From JAYQKL01 sp038142705 (GTDB taxonomy: Bacteria; Pseudomonadota; Alphaproteobacteria; RS24): a stretch of 64,000 nucleotides of DNA. The translations under genes were made by a program, and so were the position numbers. A model generated the notes under the pieces. The model was not told where the DNA came from. It saw only the letters and a program-made list of their open reading frames with translations, and ran no database searches. The stretch spans positions 248,001 to 312,000 of the forward strand of contig OZ244224.1 in assembly GCA_965217015.1 (NCBI GenBank). The letters run 5' to 3'. This document shows positions 55,042 to 63,840 of the stretch, piece after piece (position 1 is the first letter of the stretch; every line of letters begins with the position of its first letter).

Positions 55042-55132
55042 GCCCTGACATAGCAAGTTTAAGCGAAAACGCCTAGCCCTCACTTGATAAATTTAGCGAT
55101 AAAATTGTCGTTATCAAAACGCGCAAAAAAAT

Positions 55133-55756
55133 TTATTTAAATTTCAGAACAAGTCCAAACATCAGCCGTTCGAGATCTTCGTCACCGCCTTCAATTTCGC
55201 CAACAGTATAATCCACCCGAAACGCGCTGTTATTTGTCAGGTTCCAATCTGCGCCCAAGCCCCATGTAAAGCCATCACGACTGCTGCCGCCCAAATCTTT
55301 ACCCTGCTGGGTCACGCTGATTTCAGATTGTGCATAGGCAATGCGCAGATAAGGCTCGGCCTTATCGCCTGGAAAATGCCAAAGCGTAGCAATTTCAAGC
55401 ATATCCGAATCTGTCGAATTTTCTTTGCCCGCCACCTCGTTTTTATAATCATCTAAAACCGAGTAGCCGAGTTCAGCGTCCAGAAACGGATAAATTTCAT
55501 ATCCGATAGACAGGTAAAAGCCAGATGCGGTTTCGTTCGTCGTGCCGTCTTTATTGCCAGCATAATCAATATTGCTTTCGCTAATACCCATTGCGGTCAA
55601 ATAAAACCGATTGCTTTCGTCTTGCTCATAATTAAAGTTTTGCGCAAATGCGGGCGCGCTGGCACAAAAAATAAGCACAAGCCAAGCTTTGAGCAGCACA
55701 GCCGAAGGAGCGCGCAAGCACGCGCCATTCATAATATTTATGGTAAAATTCTTCAT
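55133..55756 (-). CDS. Outer-membrane beta-barrel protein (OmpA/OmpW-like porin fold)
   Basis: A 207-residue exported protein. The signal peptide covers about residues 1-38 (core AVLLKAWLVLIFCASAPAFA, cleavage before QNFNY). The mature part has alternating aromatic/polar strands: FYLTAMGISES, GFYLSIGYEIYPFLDAELGY, GFTWGLGADWNLTNN, and LERLMFGLVLKFK ending in an aromatic-hydrophobic residue plus Lys. About eight strands fit a small barrel. Function unknown; adhesion or surface maintenance are possibilities only. Confidence 0.78.
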   Translation of the reverse strand: MKNFTINIMNGACLRAPSAVLLKAWLVLIFCASAPAFAQNFNYEQDESNRFYLTAMGISESNIDYAGNKDGTTNETASGFYLSIGYEIYPFLDAELGYSVLDDYKNEVAGKENSTDSDMLEIATLWHFPGDKAEPYLRIAYAQSEISVTQQGKDLGGSSRDGFTWGLGADWNLTNNSAFRVDYTVGEIEGGDEDLERLMFGLVLKFK

Positions 55757-55951
55757 TGTGACACTTTTTCTTTTTGTTATCGTCACCCAAAAGCCTAGAA
55801 GATTGAAAAAAAAGAATCAACCCTAAATCAAACAATTTCTTAAGCCTTTATTGAGTTGTTTGAGATGCGCAAACCCGCAGCTTATTCTTTTATTTTTTTT
55901 CCTATGTGACTTGTTTTCTGTTAGGCTTTTGAAAGTTTAAGGGAGTGGTTT

Positions 55952-57724
55952 ATGCGTTTTGGGGATTATTTGCGCGACCAAAATCTGCGTTCGCGTCATA
56001 TTAGTTATAATTTATTGACCGCTGGTGGGGCGTCTGATGGCACGCCAGCGAGCGACCCGCGGCAAAAAATTAAAGTCACATTCACACAGGCTATGGCATT
56101 GATTTTGCCTTACTCGGCCACCCGCATCGTAGAGCAGGTGAAATCTGTTTTGCCTTTGGCTTTATATCTTTGCCTCTTTCAGTTGCTCATTTTGCGCCAG
56201 CCTGTTGAAGAAGCGCTGGCTTTAACCGGTGGCCTTGCGGCGGTTATTTTAGGTCTGGCCATATTTATGGAGGGCTTGAATGTTGGCCTTATGCCATTTG
56301 GCAAAGTCATCGGCGATAATCTGCCCAAAAAGGCACGCTTGTTTGTGGTTTTGTTGATTATTGGTTTGCTTGGTGTGGGGGTTACTTTTGCCGAACCTGC
56401 GATTGGCGCTTTGCAGGCATTTGGCGCGCAGGTCAATCCAGAAAAAGCGCCTTATCTTTATGAAATCTTGAATCGCCGCGCCACTGAACTGGTTATTTTG
56501 GTTGGTGCCGGTGTCGGGCTGGCAGCGATACTTGGCACGATACGCTTTATTCGCGGTTGGTCTTTGAAGCCGCTCATTCTTATCACGCTTTTGCCGACTT
56601 TGGCACTTACGGGTTATTTTTGGCTTGATGATGATTTGCGCGTTGTGCTTGGGCTGGCTTGGGATTGTGGCGCGGTGACAACGGGGCCAGTGACCGTGCC
56701 ATTGGTTTTATCGCTTGGCATAGGAATTGCCATGGCGGCGGGGAAGGGGAATGATAGCCTGTCTGGTTTTGGGGTTGTGACTTTGGCTTCTTTATTTCCA
56801 ATTCTCGCCGTGCTGATACTCACGCTTTTTGTGCGTGCGCAAATATCTCCGCAAGAAATTATCGCCGCCGCGCAATTGCCAACCGCCCAAACATCTGAGG
56901 TGACCAGCATGTGGGCCGCAACACCGTGGCAAGAAATCATATTGGGTGTGCGGGCGATTTTGCCTTTGCTTATCTTTCTAATGGTTGTGTTGAAGCTTGT
57001 CTTACGCTCTCATGTGCCAAACCCGCTCATCACTTCTTATGGTCTGGTGCTGTCTATTATTGGCATGTGCGTTTTTAATATTGGTTTAACCTATGGGCTT
57101 GGGGCTATTGGGGCGCAAACTGGCTCGGCTTTGCCAGCGGCATTTATGTCCTTAGATGTGTTGCCCAGCTCGCCAATTTATGCCGGTATTTTGGGGTATG
57201 TGATTGTCATTGCTTTTGCCTTTATATTAGGCTTTGGCGCGACTTTGGCAGAGCCTGCACTGAACGCGCTTGGGTTGACTGTGCAAAATCTGACAAATGG
57301 TGCGTTTAAAAAATCAATGCTGATGTATAGCGTTTCTTTCGGCGTGGCGTTTGGCATTGCTTTAGGGGTGTGCAAAATCATTTTTAATCTGGATTTAGCA
57401 AGTCTCATCATTCCGCTTTATCTCATTGCTATTGTCTTGACGCTTTTATCGACTGAGTCTTTTGTAAATGTCGCATGGGACAGCGCGGGCGTGACGACGG
57501 GGCCAGTGACGGTGCCATTGGTTTTGGCAATGGGCATGGGGCTTGGTGACGCAGTTTCGGCGATTGAGGGATTTGGGATTTTATCAATGGCCTCAATCGG
57601 GCCGATTATTTCGGTTATGAGCATGGGACTGTTCATTCAATTTCGTCAAAAAAGACAAGCGGCAAAAGCAACAAATGCTGAAGCCTTGCCTGAAGCTTTG
57701 CCTGAAGCCTTGTCTGAAGCCTGA
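55952..57724 (+). CDS. DUF1538 membrane protein (two-repeat, transporter-like)
   Basis: A 590-residue inner-membrane protein built from two similar halves of about 250-290 residues with 6-7 hydrophobic segments each. The halves share GVTFAEPAIGAL / GATLAEPALNAL and WDCGAVTTGPVTVPLVLSLG / WDSAGVTTGPVTVPLVLAMG. The paired TTGPVTVP segments look like substrate-pore re-entrant loops (inference). The C-terminus is a repeated EALP tail of 12-base units. It is followed by two PII-like genes, with which it probably forms a regulated transport unit. The substrate is unknown. Confidence 0.85.
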   Translation: MRFGDYLRDQNLRSRHISYNLLTAGGASDGTPASDPRQKIKVTFTQAMALILPYSATRIVEQVKSVLPLALYLCLFQLLILRQPVEEALALTGGLAAVILGLAIFMEGLNVGLMPFGKVIGDNLPKKARLFVVLLIIGLLGVGVTFAEPAIGALQAFGAQVNPEKAPYLYEILNRRATELVILVGAGVGLAAILGTIRFIRGWSLKPLILITLLPTLALTGYFWLDDDLRVVLGLAWDCGAVTTGPVTVPLVLSLGIGIAMAAGKGNDSLSGFGVVTLASLFPILAVLILTLFVRAQISPQEIIAAAQLPTAQTSEVTSMWAATPWQEIILGVRAILPLLIFLMVVLKLVLRSHVPNPLITSYGLVLSIIGMCVFNIGLTYGLGAIGAQTGSALPAAFMSLDVLPSSPIYAGILGYVIVIAFAFILGFGATLAEPALNALGLTVQNLTNGAFKKSMLMYSVSFGVAFGIALGVCKIIFNLDLASLIIPLYLIAIVLTLLSTESFVNVAWDSAGVTTGPVTVPLVLAMGMGLGDAVSAIEGFGILSMASIGPIISVMSMGLFIQFRQKRQAAKATNAEALPEALPEALSEA

Positions 57725-57747
57725 TAAAAGACAGCATGGAGACTAAG

Positions 57748-58122
57748 ATGAGAAAAATTACATATTTAACAGATGCACATTTAATTGTTTGCATCATTCA
57801 GCAAGGAAAAGCAGATGCTGTGGTGAAGGCTGCGCAACATGTGGGGGCGCAGGGTGCGACAGTTCATTTTGGGCGCGGCACAGGTATTCGTGAGCGCATG
57901 GGCTTGCTTGGCGTGACCATTGATGAGCAAAAAGAGGTTATCCGTATCATTGTGTCGAGTGAGCAGGCGGACCGGGTTTTTGAAGCGATGTATCTTGCGG
58001 GTGAGTTGGATACACCGGGTAATGGTATCATGTATATGAACGCCATTGACCGTGTGGCGACTTATATACCAGAAGACATATTGGCCAAGCATGATGCTGA
58101 CTTAAAAAGTGAGACGGCCTGA
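57748..58122 (+). CDS. PII-like signalling protein (partner of DUF1538)
   Basis: A 124-residue protein with the ferredoxin-like PII fold pattern: TDAHLIVCIIQQGKADAVVKAAQHVG, then the T-loop region ATVHFGRGTGIRERMGLLGV, and KEVIRIIVSSEQADRVFEAMYLAGEL. The T-loop lacks the canonical uridylylated Tyr of GlnB. The start at 57748 follows GGAG at six bases, 23 bases after DUF1538. It overlaps the next PII-like gene by one base (TGATG). Confidence 0.85.
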   Translation: MRKITYLTDAHLIVCIIQQGKADAVVKAAQHVGAQGATVHFGRGTGIRERMGLLGVTIDEQKEVIRIIVSSEQADRVFEAMYLAGELDTPGNGIMYMNAIDRVATYIPEDILAKHDADLKSETA

Positions 58123-58415
58123 TGCAAGAATTTGTTGAAATTGGTGGGGCGCTGCGCAAAGGGCTTGGGCAGACTATTTTAGAGAGCTTTCACGAGGCAG
58201 AGGGTGTGCGGCATATTTTTGTAGAGGCTGGACGCGCTGATGATTTATTTGCTGAAAAAGAGTTTGGCACGGCCTCCGAGGTTGACCTGCTGACACTTGT
58301 GGTTGATAAAAATCAAGCTGAGCAGGTTTTCACGGCTTTATATGATGCTTTGTCGCTGGGGCAAGAGCCAAATGGGCTGATTTATCAATCACCCGCTTTC
58401 ATAAAAACAGCATAA
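58122..58415 (+). CDS. Second, shorter PII-like protein
   Basis: A 97-residue protein with a PII-like core: ILESFHEAEGVRHIFVEAGRA, DLLTLVVDKNQAEQVFTALYDAL. The region corresponding to the T-loop is very short (FAEKEFGTASEVD), so it is probably a structural or asymmetric partner of the preceding protein. The 3' end overlaps the convergent rlmB gene by 31 bases. Confidence 0.78.
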   Translation: MQEFVEIGGALRKGLGQTILESFHEAEGVRHIFVEAGRADDLFAEKEFGTASEVDLLTLVVDKNQAEQVFTALYDALSLGQEPNGLIYQSPAFIKTA

Positions 58416-59206
58416 AGCGAAACGGCTGCGGCATTGGATACATTGAGCGTGGTGAAATGCGTGTCGCTTCTATCGGCATGCGGCAGGCGCACGAGTTCCT
58501 GACAATTTTCTTTAGTCAGGCGGCGAAGGCCTTTGCCTTCTGCGCCCATCACTAAGGCGATTGGGCTTTGGGCAGGTAAATCCGCAATGGTGCGTTCGCC
58601 TGTCTCGTCTAGACCGATGGTCAAATAGCCCGCTTGCGTTAATGTTTTGAGGCATCGCGCTAAATTGCCAACCGCGCATATTGGTGTCACTTCAAGCGCG
58701 CCAGAGGCGGCCTTCGCTAAAGCGCCCGCCGCAATCGGACTGTGGTGGCGTGTGGTGACCAAGCCTGCGGCGCCAAAAACTGTTGCCGAGCGCAAAATAG
58801 CGCCAATATTGCGCGGGTCTGTTAGCTGATCCAAAATGACCAATGGGCGGCCAGTTGCGATAAGGCTCTCAAGGTCTGGCTCATCGAGGGGCTGGGTCTC
58901 TAATAAGACGCCTTGATGCACTGTGCCGTCTGGCAGCTGTTTTTTAAGCTGGTCAGGCGTAACGATTTCTGGTTTTGGCCTGTGTGGCGAGTTTTTAAGC
59001 GTAGCTTGCATGTCATCATGTGCGTTTTTCGTTAATTGCAGCCTGTGACAAACGCGTTGTGGGTTCATAAGCGCCGCCTGGACAGCATGAAATCCATACA
59101 AGCTTATGGTCTCATGAGCCTGTTTGTCACGCCGCCGCCGTGCGTCATTACCAGAAAAAGGTTTTTTTTCTGTATTATTGTGATTTGAACGCTTGCGCTT
59201 CTTCAT
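58385..59206 (-). CDS. rlmB: 23S rRNA (guanosine-2'-O-)-methyltransferase RlmB
   Basis: A 273-residue SPOUT enzyme. The N-terminal RNA-binding domain begins ISLYGFHAVQAALMNPQRV after about 30 basic residues. SPOUT motifs: LVILDQLTDPRNIGAILRSA near residue 130, LVMGAEGKGLRRL near 222, and VRLPHADRSDTHFTTLNVSNAAAVSLY in outline at the C-terminus. Family members methylate G2251 of 23S rRNA. The last 31 bases overlap the convergent PII-like gene. Confidence 0.92.
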   Translation of the reverse strand: MKKRKRSNHNNTEKKPFSGNDARRRRDKQAHETISLYGFHAVQAALMNPQRVCHRLQLTKNAHDDMQATLKNSPHRPKPEIVTPDQLKKQLPDGTVHQGVLLETQPLDEPDLESLIATGRPLVILDQLTDPRNIGAILRSATVFGAAGLVTTRHHSPIAAGALAKAASGALEVTPICAVGNLARCLKTLTQAGYLTIGLDETGERTIADLPAQSPIALVMGAEGKGLRRLTKENCQELVRLPHADRSDTHFTTLNVSNAAAVSLYAVFMKAGD

Positions 59207-59313
59207 ATCACCGCTTATAAGGTTGATTGAAAATTAGTGCAAACAACTTTGTCGGAATAATATCTATATTTATTCCGATAGCTTTGTTTTTACTTTTTTT
59301 TGTGCGTAAAAGC

Positions 59314-59342
59314 TTGACAAGGCTTGGTAATTTGACAATAAC
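59314..59342 (+). promoter_or_regulatory. Candidate promoter of the tRNA-Tyr/Gly-tuf transcript
   Basis: An exact TTGACA (59314-59319), then 17 bases, then AATAAC as a weak -10. It is 57 bases before tRNA-Tyr. A second TTGACA lies at about 59332. Strength and use are not known. Confidence 0.4.
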
Positions 59343-59398
59343 CGCCCTGTCAGTTTGTCAGGAAATCCTTCTTGGGTCTGCTGATGGCGTGCGACATC

Positions 59399-59483
59399 GG
59401 AGGGATGCCCGAGTGGCTAAAGGGGACGGGCTGTAAACCCGTTGGCTATGCCTACGTTGGTTCGAATCCAACTCCCTCCACCA
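59399..59483 (+). tRNA. tRNA-Tyr (GTA)
   Basis: An 85-base type II tRNA with a seven-pair acceptor GGAGGGA/TCCCTCC, anticodon loop CTGTAAA (anticodon GTA), a long variable arm, TTCGAAT T-loop, and encoded CCA. It stands first in the tRNA-Tyr, tRNA-Gly, tuf cluster. Confidence 0.97.
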
Positions 59484-59532
59484 CGCCACAAGGTTTCGGC
59501 CTTAAAGTGGTCAAGCAGGAACGGACTTCAGG

Positions 59533-59606
59533 GCGGGTGTAGCTCAATGGTAGAGCAACAGCCTTCCAAGCTGAAGATGAGGGTTCGATTCCCTTCACCC
59601 GCTCCA
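59533..59606 (+). tRNA. tRNA-Gly (TCC)
   Basis: A 74-base tRNA: acceptor GCGGGTG/CACCCGC, D-loop TAGCTCAATGGTAGAGC, anticodon loop CTTCCAA (TCC), GTTCGATTC T-arm, discriminator T and encoded CCA. It is 49 bases after tRNA-Tyr and 79 bases before tuf. Confidence 0.97.
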
Positions 59607-59685
59607 ATTTTGGGCAAAAGCCTAAATTGGAGCATGTTATTAGCTCGATCCCGCAGTGGGTCTAAACAGATATAGGATTGGCACC

Positions 59686-60876
59686 ATGTCAAAGGAAAAG
59701 TTTGAGCGGAATAAGCCGCACTGTAACATTGGAACGATTGGTCATGTTGATCATGGCAAGACGACGTTGACGGCAGCGATTACGAAGGTTTTGGCTGAAG
59801 CTGGTGGGGCGGAATTTTCTGACTATTCAGATATTGACAAGGCCCCTGAGGAGAAGGCGCGCGGGATTACGATTTCGACGGCTCATGTTGAGTATGAGAC
59901 GGAAGGCCGTCATTATGCGCATGTTGACTGTCCTGGTCACGCTGACTATGTGAAGAACATGATTACGGGTGCGGCGCAAATGGATGGCGCGATTTTGGTT
60001 GTGAATGCAGCTGATGGCCCGATGCCACAGACACGCGAGCATATTTTGTTGGCGCGCCAGGTTGGTGTTCCAGCTTTGGTTGTTTTCATGAACAAGGTTG
60101 ACCAGGTTGATGATGAGGAGCTTTTGGAGCTTGTTGAGATGGAGATCCGCGAGCTTTTATCTTCTTATGAGTTCCCTGGCGATGATATTCCGATTGTTAA
60201 GGGTTCAGCTTTGGCGGCACTTGAAGGTCGTGATGATGAGATTGGCAAGAATGCGATATTGGAATTGATGACGCAGGTTGATGCTTATATTCCACAGCCT
60301 GAGCGTCCGAAGGACCAGCCCTTCTTGTTGCCGATTGAAGATGTTTTCTCGATTTCAGGTCGCGGTACAGTTGTGACGGGTCGTGTTGAGCGCGGTGTGA
60401 TTACGGTTGGCGAAGAGATTGAGATTGTTGGTATTAAAGACACACTTAAGACGACCTGCACTGGTGTTGAGATGTTCCGTAAGCTGCTTGATAGCGGTGA
60501 GGCTGGTGACAATGTTGGTGTTTTGTTGCGTGGCACGAAGCGCGAAGAAGTTGAGCGCGGTCAGGTATTGTGTCATCCGGGCAGCATTACGCCGCACACG
60601 AAGTTTAAGGCTGAGGCTTATATTTTGACGAAAGAAGAGGGTGGTCGTCATACGCCATTCTTTACGAATTATCGTCCGCAGTTTTATTTCCGTACGACAG
60701 ATGTGACGGGTGTTTGCCAGTTGCCATCAGGCACGGAAATGGTGATGCCAGGAGATAATGTTGAGATGGAAGTCGAGTTGATTGTGCCGATTGCGATGGA
60801 AGAGAAGCTGCGCTTTGCGATCCGTGAAGGCGGCCGCACAGTCGGCGCTGGCGTCGTATCTGCAATCATTGAGTAA
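59686..60876 (+). CDS. tuf: Translation elongation factor Tu
   Basis: A 396-residue GTPase that brings aminoacyl-tRNA to the ribosome. G1 is GHVDHGKTTL near residue 18, G2 is RGITISTAHVEYE near 58, G3 is DCPGHADY near 80, and G4 is NKVD near 135. Domains II and III follow, with YFRTTDVTG near residue 330. The start at 59686 (MSKEKFERNKPH) matches the family. A second tuf copy in the genome is likely but not in this window. Confidence 0.98.
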   Translation: MSKEKFERNKPHCNIGTIGHVDHGKTTLTAAITKVLAEAGGAEFSDYSDIDKAPEEKARGITISTAHVEYETEGRHYAHVDCPGHADYVKNMITGAAQMDGAILVVNAADGPMPQTREHILLARQVGVPALVVFMNKVDQVDDEELLELVEMEIRELLSSYEFPGDDIPIVKGSALAALEGRDDEIGKNAILELMTQVDAYIPQPERPKDQPFLLPIEDVFSISGRGTVVTGRVERGVITVGEEIEIVGIKDTLKTTCTGVEMFRKLLDSGEAGDNVGVLLRGTKREEVERGQVLCHPGSITPHTKFKAEAYILTKEEGGRHTPFFTNYRPQFYFRTTDVTGVCQLPSGTEMVMPGDNVEMEVELIVPIAMEEKLRFAIREGGRTVGAGVVSAIIE

Positions 60877-60908
60877 GTGATAAGGATTGGTAAAAGCAAC
60901 AAAGCTTT

Positions 60909-60984
60909 AGGAGTGTAGCTCAACTGGTAGAGCACCGGTCTCCAAAACCGGGGGTTGGGGGTTCAAGTCCCTCCGCTCCTGCCA
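60909..60984 (+). tRNA. tRNA-Trp (CCA)
   Basis: A 76-base tRNA: acceptor AGGAGTG/CGCTCCT, D-arm TAGCTCAACTGGTAGAGC, anticodon loop CTCCAAA (CCA), TTCAAGTCC T-arm, discriminator G and encoded CCA. It lies between tuf and secE, as in many proteobacteria. Confidence 0.97.
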
Positions 60985-61049
60985 AATTTTAGACCGGTAT
61001 TTAATGCCAGTTTAAGTCTGAATCACAAGTTTGACCGTAGAAGGAAAGC

Positions 61050-61241
61050 ATGGCAAATCCGTTAACATTTTTACAGGAAGTCCGTTCAGAGGTTGCGAAA
61101 GTATCATGGCCGACACGCCGTGAAACGCTGGTAACGACAATTATGGTCTTTATCATGGCGGCTTTGGCCTCGGTTTTCTTTTTTCTGGCAGACCAAGTGT
61201 TGAGTTTTGTTGTCACTTTTATGCTCGGTCTGGGGCGTTAG
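61050..61241 (+). CDS. secE: Preprotein translocase subunit SecE
   Basis: A 63-residue single-span form. FLQEVRSEVAKVSWPTRRETL is the conserved amphipathic helix and hinge; the membrane span follows (VLSFVVTFMLGLG preceded by MVFIMAALASVFFFLADQ). It clamps SecY in the SecYEG channel. AAGGA precedes the start. nusG follows after nine bases. Confidence 0.95.
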   Translation: MANPLTFLQEVRSEVAKVSWPTRRETLVTTIMVFIMAALASVFFFLADQVLSFVVTFMLGLGR

Positions 61242-61250
61242 GAAGATATT

Positions 61251-61778
61251 ATGCATAAATGGTATATCGTTCACGCCTATTCTAATTTTGAGCAAAAAGT
61301 AGCTGATAGCATTCAGGAGCAGGCGCGTTTGGCTGGTCTTGAAGATCGCTTTGAAGAAATTTTGGTGCCAACTGAGGAAGTGGTTGAGCTGCGACGCGGG
61401 CGTCGTGTCAATGCAGAGCGTAAGTTTTTTCCTGGTTATGTTTTGGTCAAAATGGATATGTCTGATGAGGCGTATCATTTGGTTAAAAACACACCGAAAG
61501 TTACGGGCTTTTTGGGATCGGAAAATCGTCCAACCCCAATACCGCAACGGGAAGTGGACCAAATTTTGAATCAAGTGCAGGAGGGTGTGGAGCGTCCTAA
61601 GCCTTCTGTTATTTTTGAAGTGGGTGAGCAGGTGCGCGTAAGCGATGGCCCGTTTGCTTCCTTTAATGGTCTCGTAGAAGAGATCGATGAAGAGCGGGCG
61701 CGGTTGAAAGTGACCGTGTCTATCTTCGGGCGGGCGACGCCTGTCGAACTTGAGTATGGTCAGGTTGAAAAACTCTGA
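61251..61778 (+). CDS. nusG: Transcription termination/antitermination factor NusG
   Basis: A 175-residue protein. The NGN domain runs from KWYIVHAYSNFEQKVADSIQ to about residue 110, including RKFFPGYVLVKMDMSDEAY. The KOW domain spans about 122-175 (GEQVRVSDGPFASFNGLVEEID). It couples RNA polymerase to Rho or the ribosome. It is in the secE-nusG-rplKAJL operon. Confidence 0.97.
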   Translation: MHKWYIVHAYSNFEQKVADSIQEQARLAGLEDRFEEILVPTEEVVELRRGRRVNAERKFFPGYVLVKMDMSDEAYHLVKNTPKVTGFLGSENRPTPIPQREVDQILNQVQEGVERPKPSVIFEVGEQVRVSDGPFASFNGLVEEIDEERARLKVTVSIFGRATPVELEYGQVEKL

Positions 61779-61871
61779 CTGATTGAACGTGGGAGGCCAG
61801 CTTAAGGGCTGCACCGGACCACGGACCATAATCGAACATTCCTTCTTAAGAAGGATTGAAAGGAACGAGAG

Positions 61872-62300
61872 ATGGCTAAAGTAATTGAAGGATACCTGAA
61901 AATGCAGGTTCCTGCAGGGGGCGCGAGCCCGTCACCACCAATTGGCCCAGCTTTGGGTCAGCGTGGTTTGAATATTATGGAGTTTTGCAAGTCTTTTAAT
62001 GCCAAAACCCAAGAGATGGAAAAGGATATGCCAATCCCAACCATCGTGACGATTTATGAAGATAAATCTTTTACCTTTGTGATTAAAACGCCGCCCGCAT
62101 CTTATTATTTGAAAAAGGCAGCGAAATTAGACAAAGGTGGCAGCACACCAGGCCGTGAAGTGGCTGGTGTTGTAACCATGAAGCAGTGCCGCGAAATCGC
62201 TGAGCAAAAGCTAAAAGATTTGAATACGAATGACCTTGATGAAGCACAGAAAATGATTGCAGGTTCTGCGCGCTCAATGGGTCTGGAAGTGAGAGGTTAA
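61872..62300 (+). CDS. rplK: 50S ribosomal protein L11
   Basis: A 142-residue protein of the GTPase-associated centre. The N-terminal part GGASPSPPIGPALGQRGLNI carries the proline hinge, and the C-terminal rRNA-binding domain ends ARSMGLEVRG. It is separated from rplA by two bases. The region 61779-61871 before it is a short leader without an ORF. Confidence 0.97.
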   Translation: MAKVIEGYLKMQVPAGGASPSPPIGPALGQRGLNIMEFCKSFNAKTQEMEKDMPIPTIVTIYEDKSFTFVIKTPPASYYLKKAAKLDKGGSTPGREVAGVVTMKQCREIAEQKLKDLNTNDLDEAQKMIAGSARSMGLEVRG

Positions 62301-62302
62301 TC

Positions 62303-62998
62303 ATGGCTAAAGGTAAAAGATTAACCGCAGCGCGTGAAGGTGTTGATACCAAAAAGCTCTATACAGTCGAAGAGGCTGTGAAGCTTGTTAAAGAGCGCGC
62401 CAAAGCAAAATTTGATGAAACCATTGAGGTTGCCGTCAATTTGGGTGTTGACCCGCGCCATGCTGACCAAATGGTTCGTGGTGTGATTGAGCTCCCAAAT
62501 GGCACAGGCCGTTCAGTGCGTGTTGGCGTTTTTGCCAAAGATGCGAAAGCTGATGAGGCGCGTGAGGCGGGTGCTGATGTTGTTGGTGCAGAAGATTTGG
62601 TTGAGATTGTACAAAAAGGCACAATTGAATTTGACCGCTGCATCGCAACGCCAGATATGATGCCATTGGTTGGCCGTTTAGGTAAAGTACTTGGCCCGCG
62701 TAATTTAATGCCAAACCCGAAAGTTGGGACTGTGACAGCCGATGTGGCTGAAGCTGTGCGCTCGGCAAAGGGTGGTGCTGTTGAATTCCGTGTTGAAAAA
62801 GCCGGCATTGTGCATGCGGGCGTTGGCAAAGCAAGTTTCACTGAAGAGCAGATTTTGGGCAATGTGAGGTCATTCCTCAGCGCTGTTCAAAAAGCGCGCC
62901 CATCGGGTGCCAAAGGAACATTCATCAAGCGTATCGCGATAAGCTCAACCATGGGGCCAGGCGTGCGTGTTGATGTAACAGGCGTTGGTGACGCCTAA
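62303..62998 (+). CDS. rplA: 50S ribosomal protein L1
   Basis: A 231-residue L1-stalk protein. NLGVDPRHADQMVRGVIELP near residue 45 and DMMPLVGRLGKVLGPRNLMPNP near 115 are the family signature, and FIKRIAISSTMGPGVRVDV is the C-terminal part. L1 often represses the L11-L1 mRNA in its leader; no specific site was identified here. Confidence 0.97.
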   Translation: MAKGKRLTAAREGVDTKKLYTVEEAVKLVKERAKAKFDETIEVAVNLGVDPRHADQMVRGVIELPNGTGRSVRVGVFAKDAKADEAREAGADVVGAEDLVEIVQKGTIEFDRCIATPDMMPLVGRLGKVLGPRNLMPNPKVGTVTADVAEAVRSAKGGAVEFRVEKAGIVHAGVGKASFTEEQILGNVRSFLSAVQKARPSGAKGTFIKRIAISSTMGPGVRVDVTGVGDA

Positions 62999-63284
62999 GC
63001 GAGTTTAAAACCTCGAAAGGGGTTTTAAATGTGGGGCGGTGATGAACCTAACCACAGCTGTCCGAGACCTCAGGAGCGTTTAGACGCTTAAAATCCTGAG
63101 CAGACGGGTCAAAGTTTTAAAGGCAGCAATGCCAGCAGAGCTTCACCCGGGACAGAAAGAGTGTCATTGCGGGGCAATTGCAGATTGTAAGCGCCGCGCA
63201 ATGATGAAACTGAACCGGTGGAGCGTGAGATTATCTCATAATCTGCCCCCAAGTGTGCAGGGGTTGCACACATGGAGAGAGAAA
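62999..63284 (+). promoter_or_regulatory. Ribosomal protein L10 leader (rplJL autoregulatory region)
   Basis: The 286 bases between rplA and rplJ hold a strong hairpin TTTAAAACC/GGTTTTAAA at 63004-63029 and further structured sequence, including CTCAGGA/TCCTGAG at about 63070-63101. The location and structure fit the L10 leader where L10-L7/L12 binds to repress translation. An in-frame open stretch from 63129 runs into rplJ, but its residues do not resemble L10. Confidence 0.75.
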
Positions 63285-63803
63285 GTGGATAGAGCTACAA
63301 AAGAACAGCTCGTGGAGTACTTCGGCGGCGTTTTTGACGATGCCGGCGTTGTAGTTGTGACCCACTATGCCGGCTTGACGGTGCCTCAAATGGAAGATTT
63401 GCGGTCCCGAATGGCAGAGGTTGGCGGCACGGTTAAAGTGACCAAAAACCGTCTGGTAAAACGCGCTCTCGCAGGCACATCTGCCGAATCCATAAGTGAT
63501 TTGTTTAACGGTCCAACAGCGATTGTGTTTTCACAAGACCCTGTTGCGGCTCCTAAAGTCACTGCGGAATTCGCCAAGGAAAACAAAGATCTTGTTATGC
63601 TTGGCGGCATTATGGGCGAAACAGTCCTTGATGCGGCAGCTGTGAAAAATCTGGCATCCTTGCCATCACTTGACGCCTTGCGCGGTCAGTTGGTGGGTCT
63701 GTTAAACGCGCCAGCAACAAAAGTTGCAGGTGTTGTGCAGGCGCCAGCGGGTCAATTGGCTCGTGTGGTTGGAGCTTATGCTGCGAAAGGCGAGGCGGCT
63801 TAA
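63285..63803 (+). CDS. rplJ: 50S ribosomal protein L10
   Basis: A 172-residue protein that anchors the L7/L12 stalk. The start is a GTG at 63285 following GGAGAG; MDRATKEQLVEYF is the family N-terminus. VVVVTHYAGLTVPQMEDLRSRM near residue 25, VTKNRLVKRAL near 55, and a C-terminal helix binding L7/L12 dimers (LLNAPATKVAGVVQAPAGQL) follow. An ATG 156 bases upstream in frame is rejected. Confidence 0.95.
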   Translation: MDRATKEQLVEYFGGVFDDAGVVVVTHYAGLTVPQMEDLRSRMAEVGGTVKVTKNRLVKRALAGTSAESISDLFNGPTAIVFSQDPVAAPKVTAEFAKENKDLVMLGGIMGETVLDAAAVKNLASLPSLDALRGQLVGLLNAPATKVAGVVQAPAGQLARVVGAYAAKGEAA

Positions 63804-63840
63804 TCCGTCTTACCCGGTTAATTAACGATTGGAGAAAAAA

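Noticed and set aside
63129..63284. Upstream in-frame extension of rplJ giving a 224-residue protein
   Set aside because: The extra residues do not resemble L10, and a GTG with a good ribosome site at 63285 gives the family N-terminus. The upstream bases fit a structured leader.
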